16,489 nucleotides of DNA, taken from Bryobacteraceae bacterium. Lineage in GTDB: Bacteria > Acidobacteriota > Terriglobia > Bryobacterales > Bryobacteraceae. Within the stretch, counting starts at the first letter, position 1; the number at the start of each line of letters is the position of its first letter. The notes beneath the pieces are model-generated. The model saw only the letters and a list, made by a program, of their open reading frames with translations, ran no database searches and was not told the origin of the DNA. The position numbers and the translations under genes were made by a program. This document shows, one piece after another, positions 1 through 6,149 of the stretch. The stretch spans positions 1 to 16,489 of the forward strand of contig JASHQT010000028.1 in assembly GCA_030039005.1 (NCBI GenBank), in the 5' to 3' direction.

Positions 1-930
<930 letters not shown>

Positions 931-962
931 CCTCTATTGAGGATATAATTCCTCGATAGAGG
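931..962 (+). promoter_or_regulatory. Palindromic operator around a TATAAT -10 box
   Basis: Two 12-base arms, CCTCTATTGAGG (931-942) and CCTCGATAGAGG (951-962), are inverted repeats of each other with one mismatch. Each arm also reads as CCTC-N4-GAGG, so this can be seen as two tandem half-palindromes 20 bases apart, about two helical turns. The 8-base spacer carries a consensus TATAAT (944-949). No clear -35 is seen 17 bases upstream. The site ends exactly at the first possible ATG (963) of an XRE-family regulator, which suggests autoregulation by blocking RNA polymerase. That role is inferred. Confidence 0.75.
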
Positions 963-1640
963 ATGAATCCGGAACCGACACTATCGACCGGGCTCCGGAT
1001 GGATGCCCTTGGCGAGCGAATTCGCGGCGAGCGGAAGAAACGGGGCTTGTCCTTGGACGATCTGTCCAACAACGCACGGGTCAGCCGTTCCATGCTCTCG
1101 GCCGTCGAACGCGGCGAGAAGATCCCCTCGGTGCTCGTGCTCGACCAAATCGCCACTGGCCTTGGCACATCGATCGCGCGTCTGCTGGGCGAGGAACGCC
1201 GGGATCGGGTCGTGCTGATACGCCGCGAGGAGCAGGATGTTGCCGTGGACCCTGGCGGGTGGGAGCGCCGCGTGCTCTCTCCTGTCTTGCCGCATGTCGA
1301 GTTTGAGTTCATGCGGACTACCATTGGGCCAGGCGTGAACGCGGGAGCTTTTCTGCCGCACAATCCAGGGTCGCGCGAGTATGTGGCCATCGAACGCGGG
1401 TTGCTTAACCTCACGTTGGATGGCGAGACCTATCGCCTGAAAAAGGGAGACAGCATCTATTACGCGGGCGATTGCCTCCACGAGTTTGAAAATCCGCATC
1501 CGAAGGAGAGTTGCGAATACTACTTGGCAATGGACGTGACCGGGCATCCGGAGCAATTGCGGCACCGTGCCGCGCCCCGCCGCGCGAATCGGGCAGCACA
1601 AGGAAGCAAGAAGAGACTTTATGCGACTCAGCAAAGATGA
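963..1640 (+). CDS. XRE-family regulator with C-terminal cupin domain
   Basis: DNA-binding transcription factor of the HTH_3 plus cupin_2 architecture (PuuR-like class), in which the cupin senses a small ligand, often an amine or amino-acid derivative. Residues about 17-75 form the helix-turn-helix (RIRGERKKRGLSLDDLS, then VSRSMLSAVERGEKIPS). Residues about 118-190 form the beta-barrel cupin (PGSREYVAIERG, LKKGDSIYYAGDCLHEF). The length of 225 residues is usual, with an extra basic C-terminal tail. The start is uncertain. ATG 963 abuts the operator and would give an almost leaderless message from the TATAAT at 944. ATG 999 (MDALGERIRG) leaves about 40 nt of leader and keeps the whole HTH. The gene overlaps the decarboxylase by 20 bases, so it probably controls that gene and itself. 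Confidence 0.88.
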   Translation: MNPEPTLSTGLRMDALGERIRGERKKRGLSLDDLSNNARVSRSMLSAVERGEKIPSVLVLDQIATGLGTSIARLLGEERRDRVVLIRREEQDVAVDPGGWERRVLSPVLPHVEFEFMRTTIGPGVNAGAFLPHNPGSREYVAIERGLLNLTLDGETYRLKKGDSIYYAGDCLHEFENPHPKESCEYYLAMDVTGHPEQLRHRAAPRRANRAAQGSKKRLYATQQR

Positions 1641-3090
1641 GTTCCGGGAGCTCGGCTATCGAGTGGTGGACGTGGCTAACGACTATCTCAGTGATCTGCC
1701 CAGCAAGCCCGTATTCCAGCGAATGCAGGAAGAAGAGCGGCAAGCCATCGCGGGAATGGCACTCCCGGACGACGGTCTTCGAGCAGACGAGCTGATGCAT
1801 TTCATCGTCGACCACCTTGCACCGCATCCGATGGGCAATGGTCATCCGCGTTTTTTTGGATGGGTCAACTCTCCACCGGCTCCTGTGGCCGTGCTGGTGG
1901 AACTGCTGGCTGCAGCGATGGATCCCAGTTGTGCCGGCGGGGATCACGCGGCCATCTACCTGGAGCGCTGCGTAACCCGCTGGCTGATGGAACTGATTGG
2001 ATTTCCCACCGAGGAGAGCTTCGGCCTGCTCGTCAGCGGTGGTTCAACGGCATCGCTCACGGCGCTCGCCGCGGCGCGGCATCGGCGTTTTCACGATTTG
2101 GGAATCGACGTGCGCCGGGATGGGGTCGCCGCTCGTCGCTTTCGCCTGTACGCATCGGCGCAGACCCACAGTTGCATCCAAAAGTCCGTCGAGCTGCTCG
2201 GATTAGGTTCGGATGCAATTCGATGGATAGAGGTCGACGAGGATTATAGGATCCGAGTAGAGGATCTGTCCTCGGCGATTCAACAGGACGAGAGCAATGG
2301 CTTTGTTCCTTTCTGCATCGTGGGCAATGCGGGGACAGTCAATACCGGAGCCATCGACCCCCTGGATGTGTTGGCCGGTCTATCCCATCGCTTCGGAATG
2401 TGGCTTCACGTGGATGGCGCCTATGGAGCGGTTGGAAAGCTCGACGCTGATGTCGCGCCTCTGTTTCGCGGGTTGGAGCGCGCGGATTCGATAACTCTGG
2501 ACGCACACAAGTGGCTCTCTGTGCCCGTAGAATGCGGCTGCGTGCTCGTGCGCGACGGCGAGGCGTTGCGGGATGCCTTTTCGTTGGTGCCGCCATATCT
2601 TCGAACTGAACCGGGTAAAGGCATCGGTAATTTGCCTTGGTTTTCAGAATACGGATTCCAGCAGTCGCGTGGATTTCGAGCGCTCAAACTTTGGGCGACG
2701 TTGGCGCATAGCGGACGAAGCGGCCTGGCGACGCAAATTGCGCGGCACAATGCGCTGGCACGCTATTTGGAGCGGCGGATTCAGGCGTACCCGGACTTGG
2801 AGCTTTGCTCGGCGGGGAAGTTGTCCATCGTATGCTTCCGGTGTTGTCCAGGCGCGGTGCGAGGCGATGAAGAAGCGCTCAACACGCTGAACAAGGAAGT
2901 CATGGAACGCGTCCAGTCTGAAGGCGTGGCTTTTCTCACCAGCGCGCTGCTTCGCGGCCGTTTCGTTCTGCGCGCCTGCATCCTCCACTATGGGACCAGC
3001 GAGCAAGACATTGACGTCATGGTGGAGGCAGTTCGCCAGACTGCCTCGGCTGCGGCCGCGAGAGTGCATTCGGCCAAACGCGGCGCTTAG
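1621..3090 (+). CDS. PLP-dependent group II amino acid decarboxylase (aromatic type)
   Basis: Decarboxylates an L-amino acid to its amine in the cytoplasm with pyridoxal 5'-phosphate (family PF00282: aromatic amino acid, histidine and glutamate decarboxylases). The 489-residue frame from ATG 1621 shows family landmarks in order: substrate-side PHPMGNGHPRFFGWV near residue 64, the cofactor loop SGGSTASLTAL, GNAGTVNTGAIDPLD, HVDGAYGA with H263 and D265 (D binds the pyridine nitrogen), and DAHKWL with Schiff-base lysine K297. Length matches the aromatic-amino-acid branch (470-490). The frame is open upstream to 1567, but ATG 1621 fits the family N-terminus and follows a purine-rich AAGAAGAGA. 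The gene starts inside the regulator's 3' end, so translation is likely coupled. Substrate (Trp, Tyr, Phe or other) cannot be told from sequence. Confidence 0.92.
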   Translation: MRLSKDEFRELGYRVVDVANDYLSDLPSKPVFQRMQEEERQAIAGMALPDDGLRADELMHFIVDHLAPHPMGNGHPRFFGWVNSPPAPVAVLVELLAAAMDPSCAGGDHAAIYLERCVTRWLMELIGFPTEESFGLLVSGGSTASLTALAAARHRRFHDLGIDVRRDGVAARRFRLYASAQTHSCIQKSVELLGLGSDAIRWIEVDEDYRIRVEDLSSAIQQDESNGFVPFCIVGNAGTVNTGAIDPLDVLAGLSHRFGMWLHVDGAYGAVGKLDADVAPLFRGLERADSITLDAHKWLSVPVECGCVLVRDGEALRDAFSLVPPYLRTEPGKGIGNLPWFSEYGFQQSRGFRALKLWATLAHSGRSGLATQIARHNALARYLERRIQAYPDLELCSAGKLSIVCFRCCPGAVRGDEEALNTLNKEVMERVQSEGVAFLTSALLRGRFVLRACILHYGTSEQDIDVMVEAVRQTASAAAARVHSAKRGA

Positions 3091-3133
3091 AAAATCGGTC
3101 GCGGGAGGAAGACGGTCGCCATCACGGCGCGGT

Positions 3134-3238
3134 TTACGGCATCCGCGACGCCCGCAGAAGCGACGAGCAGCGCACGACGCGATGGCCTTGGCCCGCGAAA
3201 AGGTCGAGAAACGTCTCCCGGATCTCGTTCCCTGTCAT
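3134..3238 (-). pseudogene. Truncated alaS 5' fragment fused to a cytochrome-like 3' end
   Basis: From ATG 3238 the minus strand reads [16 protein letters not shown], nearly identical to the start of alaS, stays alaS-like to about residue 28, and then ends LRASRMP-stop. The last 19 bases (3134-3152) match 18 of 19 bases of the last codons of the cytochrome gene (4319-4337, TASRMP-stop). The piece is too short to be a synthetase. The nine bases that hold the Shine-Dalgarno sequence in the real gene are missing. It is therefore a dead recombination scar. Which locus donated it is not known; the substitutions suggest an old duplication or a related second copy. Confidence 0.8.
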
Positions 3239-3251
3239 TTGTGACAGGTGC
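3161..3251. repeat. Direct repeat copy 2 (decayed alaS start)
   Basis: Second copy of the repeat at 561-660: 75 of 80 identical bases, a 9-base gap where copy 1 has CTTCCTATT (the reverse complement carries the alaS ribosome site), then 11 identical bases. Similarity stops abruptly at 3251 and, on the other side, near 3160. It lies between the decarboxylase 3' end and the 3' end of the RelA/SpoT-like gene. Confidence 0.9.
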
Positions 3252-3289
3252 TTCGAGGGTATGACGAACTACTCCGGACTTACCTACGG

Positions 3290-3976
3290 CTACAGACCGG
3301 GAGACCGATTCCCGCGACGACGGCGGCGGCGCCTGCGAAGAAGACGACGGTGTCTGAGATGAATCAGGGTCTCGAACTGGTCCTCGAACGCGTTGAGCGC
3401 TTCCAACACTTCATTCGTTCGTTGTTGCATGGCGAGAGATTTAACGACGCCCTTGAGACGGGGAGCGGGTTTGTAAATAGCCGAGTGTTCCACTTCCCAG
3501 AAAAGGCCGATCAGCATCGGAACGATTTGATATTCGCCCCGTATGCGTTCGCTCGCTCCGGAGATTCCGTGGTATTTCAATGCCAGCACCTGTCCTTGAG
3601 CCTTCACAGGATCGGCAGTCCACGAAGGAAAGATCTCGCGCAAAGCGCCCTCCACCTCCGCTAGTCGTTTGCGTGGAAAGACAAGGACTCGAACACCAGC
3701 CAGATCGTTTAGATTCGTCAGGGTGTACCGGGCCGGCCGGTCGTTGTCGAAGCTTGCGCCTTCCTGACGACGACGCAAAGCGTCGACCGCGCTCTCGCAC
3801 TCCTTGACCCTGAACCTCACGAGGAGCTGCTCGTACTCCTCAAGTTCGTTCGCTATGGACAACAAATGGTAATTGATTGGGGATTCTAGTTGTCCGGCAA
3901 CCCGCCGAATCTCAGGCAGCAGCTGGAAATATTCTTCTCTCAGCCGGTCCTCGACGGTGCGACTGGCGTCAGCCAA
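3290..3976 (-). CDS. RelA/SpoT synthetase-domain protein (small alarmone synthetase-like)
   Basis: Resembles the (p)ppGpp synthetase fold (PF04607) without hydrolase or TGS/ACT domains, at 228 residues a usual small-alarmone-synthetase length. Seen: an N-terminal helical region (1-55), FRVKECES at 55-62 matching the RVK-x3-S signature, LNDLAGVRVLVF at 89-100 (metal-site D91), and EYQIVPMLIGLFWEVEHSAIYKP (148-170), the classical E-x-QI ... W-x-x-x-EH block. Not seen: the NGYRSLH-type substrate loop, replaced by KYHG (134-137). The usual lysine after RVK-x-x-x-S also reads VDALRRR. Activity may therefore be altered or lost. The start is TTG at 3976, overlapping the upstream gene's stop, so translation is probably coupled. 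The C-terminus is a run of arginines from a CGN-rich tract. It could be a housekeeping alarmone enzyme or a toxSAS-type toxin. Confidence 0.72.
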   Translation of the reverse strand: MADASRTVEDRLREEYFQLLPEIRRVAGQLESPINYHLLSIANELEEYEQLLVRFRVKECESAVDALRRRQEGASFDNDRPARYTLTNLNDLAGVRVLVFPRKRLAEVEGALREIFPSWTADPVKAQGQVLALKYHGISGASERIRGEYQIVPMLIGLFWEVEHSAIYKPAPRLKGVVKSLAMQQRTNEVLEALNAFEDQFETLIHLRHRRLLRRRRRRRRGNRSPGL

Positions 3977-4214
3977 GCGCCTCCAAAATCTGGCGCTTCA
4001 CGGACTCAGAAGGCGGCACGTTGAAATAAAATCGCCACTTGCCTGCATCCGCCTTCTCGCGGATCCTCTGTTGGAGTTGGGCAGGCGTATGATCTTCAAT
4101 GAAGTCAATGCTGAAAATTTTCTTTGCCGCGCGCTTGAAGTAGACTTCGCGGTCCAAATTGTAGATGTATCCCGCGGCGTCCAGAATACTTTGTTTCGTG
4201 GCAATCGGTGTCAC
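3969..4214 (-). CDS. Small protein paired with the RelA/SpoT-like gene (function unknown)
   Basis: An 81-residue protein, not recognised. Begins MTPIATKQSILDAAGYIYN, has a basic middle (FKRAAKKIFS), an acidic-to-amphipathic helix (AQLQQRIREKADAGKW) and the aromatic strand WRFYFNVPPSESVKRQILEAL at the end. It has no signal peptide and no cysteine. The chosen start is GTG 4214 because AAGGGGA lies six bases before it; an in-frame ATG at 4235 would add seven residues (MLRRGFA). Its TGA stop overlaps the TTG of the RelA/SpoT-like gene by a few bases, a strongly coupled two-gene unit. Order and size fit an antitoxin or regulatory partner placed before its toxin or enzyme. That role is inference from context only. 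Confidence 0.65.
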   Translation of the reverse strand: MTPIATKQSILDAAGYIYNLDREVYFKRAAKKIFSIDFIEDHTPAQLQQRIREKADAGKWRFYFNVPPSESVKRQILEALG

Positions 4215-4297
4215 GGCAAATCCCCTTCTCAGCATTTGTAGCCCCGGCAATCGTGCGGCGAAAACGGGCGGATACAAGTCACTGCTGCCATGCGAGA

Positions 4298-4318
4298 GGC
4301 GCGGTAGCGCGATGCGCC
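4298..4318 (-). terminator. Hairpin directly after the cytochrome gene
   Basis: GGCGC (4298-4302) and GCGCC (4314-4318) form a stem with an 11-base GC-rich loop, lying right behind the cytochrome stop codon on the minus strand. There is no U-run, so intrinsic termination is doubtful. It may serve as an mRNA 3' stabiliser or a factor-dependent stop. Confidence 0.3.
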
Positions 4319-5302
4319 TTACGGCATACGCGACGCCGTGTACGCGACGATATCGAGGATGTCTTCGTCGCTCAGGTGCGCGACCACGGGCTTCATCAAC
4401 TGCGTCCAGGTACCGTTGCGCGCACCCTCCCGCATGTCGTACAACTGGCGCGCAACATAGCTGGGCGAGCGCCCGGCGATGCCCGGCACCGGCCCCAAGC
4501 CTTTCAAGTCGGCTCCGTGGCAAAGCGCGCACTGCGTGGTTCGGCCTGCGCCCTTCGTCACCAGCGCCTCGCCGCGCTTAATGCTGCCCGGCGGCACGTA
4601 GGCGATGAATCCCGAGTGCGGGTTGCGCAGCACCTCGGTACCTTCGGCGTTCACCGGCGTTTCGATGATGCGCTTGCCGAGCGGCTCCTTTTCATTGCCT
4701 TCCAGCGTGAGGAACATGCCGCCCGCCAGGCGCGTCTTCGGCACCATATTGGTTTCTTCCACCTGAATCCAGGGCGTCCACTTCATCGACCCGAAATAAA
4801 CGGCCGCGGCTTTGATCTCGTCCTCGCTCATGTTCTTGGCGTAGGTGATCATGAAGTTGGTGTTGGCTTTGCGCGGCTCGGAGCTCTTGCGCAGGCCGTC
4901 GCGAAAATCGTGCATCTGCTGTATGAAATAGTCCACCGGCAGCCCCGCGACCCCGGCGTTTTCGGGCCGGCCCTTGCCGTTGGGATAATGGCACAGGCCG
5001 CACGCCCACACCTCGGGCTGTTTGCCGTGCGCGACGACGTCCGGCATGCTGGGGTGGTCGCCCGGAAACCAGTCGCCCGGACCGAAGCGGTTCGAGATTT
5101 GCGCGCGCGTGAATTCAGCCGTGCTACCGTCGAGATGTTTCAGGCTGGTGTCAGGAGCGGGCTGAGCGGCGGGCGCGGCGCCGGCCGGTGGAGCGGGCGA
5201 GATGGCGTAGGCCCACGGAAGCGGGCCGTCGGCGGTGGAAGCCGGCAACGCGACGAGGACCCCGGCTAGGGTCAAGATAAGCATCCCAAACAGAGTTCGC
5301 AT
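4319..5302 (-). CDS. Di-haem cytochrome c, secreted
   Basis: Periplasmic electron carrier with two covalently bound haems. From ATG 5302 the protein has 327 residues. A signal peptide (MRTLFGMLILTLAGVLVALP, 1-20) is followed by a Pro/Ala-rich linker (36-50). Haem site one is CGLCH (101-105) and haem site two is CALCH (258-262). Possible axial methionines lie after each (M151/M158; M290/M303). The C-terminal helix LSDEDILDIVAYTASRMP is typical of class I c-type domains. The frame is open 40 codons further upstream, but ATG 5302 has AAGGAG at good spacing and gives the signal peptide. No oxidase or dehydrogenase partner lies next to it. It could be a c4/c553-like donor or an electron-entry subunit of an unlinked enzyme. 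Confidence 0.9.
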   Translation of the reverse strand: MRTLFGMLILTLAGVLVALPASTADGPLPWAYAISPAPPAGAAPAAQPAPDTSLKHLDGSTAEFTRAQISNRFGPGDWFPGDHPSMPDVVAHGKQPEVWACGLCHYPNGKGRPENAGVAGLPVDYFIQQMHDFRDGLRKSSEPRKANTNFMITYAKNMSEDEIKAAAVYFGSMKWTPWIQVEETNMVPKTRLAGGMFLTLEGNEKEPLGKRIIETPVNAEGTEVLRNPHSGFIAYVPPGSIKRGEALVTKGAGRTTQCALCHGADLKGLGPVPGIAGRSPSYVARQLYDMREGARNGTWTQLMKPVVAHLSDEDILDIVAYTASRMP

Positions 5303-5615
5303 GGAGGATCTCCTTGGATCTTTGAGCAACCCGCGCAAAACGGAGCGCGGCGCGAAACAGTTCCTGTCCTGCCTTGTGGTGCGCGCCGCACCCTTCGCGC
5401 TTCTTAAGTCAGTCTCCCACAACGAAGACCGGGCGAGCTTACTTTTCCGTATGGAGGTGCGCCTGCGCCTCTGTGGGCTAGCTGGAGATCATATCACGTG
5501 CACGGCAGATACAGGCAAGGTTGAGGAAGATTCATGTTACAGGACGTAATCCGAAGGACGCCGAAGCGCGTCTGAAGGGGCTGAGAGGTACCATATTTAC
5601 GAAAGGGATTGCTCG
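5303..5615. other. Divergent intergenic region, cytochrome / WXXGXW gene
   Basis: This 313-base stretch separates two divergent genes and should hold both promoters. I see no convincing sigma70 hexamer pair. The open frames that cross it have no ribosome sites or family features. The only clear elements are the AAGGAG before 5302 (minus) and GAAAGGGA before 5616 (plus). Confidence 0.4.
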
Positions 5616-5909
5616 ATGCTAAAGACACGATTGATAGGATTTGTTTTTGCGGGGCTTTTGACGTTCGGCGCATTCGGCCAGGAGGTTGTGGTGCGGGTGG
5701 CGCCGCCGCATGCGGTGGCGGAAGTACGGGGTGTCGCGCCGGGACACGGTTATGTGTGGATTGCCGGGTATCACCGCTGGGACGGCAGAGCGTACGTCTG
5801 GGTCCCAGGCCGATGGGAACTCCCTCCGCGCCCGCATGCCAAGTGGGTGGCACATCGCTGGGTCAAACGGCACGGCGGATGGGTGTTGGTAGAAGGCCAT
5901 TGGCGCTAA
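5616..5909 (+). CDS. Small secreted WXXGXW-repeat protein
   Basis: 97 residues with a signal peptide (MLKTRLIGFVFAGLLTFGAFG, cleavage about 21-22) and then repeated Trp/Gly/His-rich units: YVWIAGYHRW (47-55), YVWVPGRWELPPRP (60-73), KWVAHRWVKRHGG (76-88) and WVLVEGHWR (89-97). This is the WXXGXW (YXWQ-type, PF12779) pattern found in small periplasmic or outer-membrane-associated proteins of Proteobacteria and Acidobacteria, whose function is not established. ATG 5616 follows GAAAGGGA about eight bases upstream. It stands alone, divergent from the cytochrome gene, and is followed by repeats but no gene on its strand. Confidence 0.85.
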   Translation: MLKTRLIGFVFAGLLTFGAFGQEVVVRVAPPHAVAEVRGVAPGHGYVWIAGYHRWDGRAYVWVPGRWELPPRPHAKWVAHRWVKRHGGWVLVEGHWR

Positions 5910-5947
5910 TCAACCGGGGCATTCCACCGCGTAACGGATTTTTAACT

Positions 5948-5995
5948 CGCAGTTTACTGAGAGTTACTTCTTAAAGCGCAGTTACTGAGAGTTAT
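5948..5995. repeat. Short tandem direct repeat, AT-rich intergenic
   Basis: CGCAGTTTACTGAGAGTTA (5948-5966) recurs as CGCAGTTACTGAGAGTTA (5977-5994) with one T missing, 29 bases start to start, separated by CTTCTTAAAG. It lies 39 bases after the WXXGXW gene in a locally AT-rich patch. It could be paired binding sites or a remnant of an insertion. Function unknown. Confidence 0.7.
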
Positions 5996-6019
5996 TAAAT
6001 CGATTTTCTGGAACAAAAT

Positions 6020-6075
6020 GGAAGCCGGAATGGTAACCAAGTAACAGCCTTGCATCGGGAATTTCTCCGGCTTCC
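6020..6075. repeat. 10-bp perfect inverted repeat with 36-base loop
   Basis: GGAAGCCGGA (6020-6029) and TCCGGCTTCC (6066-6075) are exact reverse complements. It lies between the 3' ends of the convergent WXXGXW (plus) and TPR (minus) genes. A bidirectional terminator-like hairpin is possible, but the loop is long and no T-run follows. It could equally mark the ends of a small decayed element. Confidence 0.45.
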
Positions 6076-6149
6076 ACCTAGAGGGTGTTGACTCTTCTGT
6101 TGGACCGTGGCGAGCGCTCTTTGTTTCAGGCGCCGGAAAAATTCTAGTT

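Noticed and set aside
4215..4532. Upstream extension of the 81-residue gene into the cytochrome 3' end
   Set aside because: The extra residues are Arg/Ala-rich shadow of the cytochrome frame; a good ribosome site favours GTG 4214.
4208..5269. Long open frame on plus opposite the cytochrome gene (353 codons)
   Set aside because: It mirrors the cytochrome coding frame, is His/Arg-rich without domain features, and has no ribosome site. High GC makes such shadows common.
5303..5422. Forty-codon N-terminal extension of the cytochrome
   Set aside because: It would bury the signal peptide, and AAGGAG sits correctly before ATG 5302.
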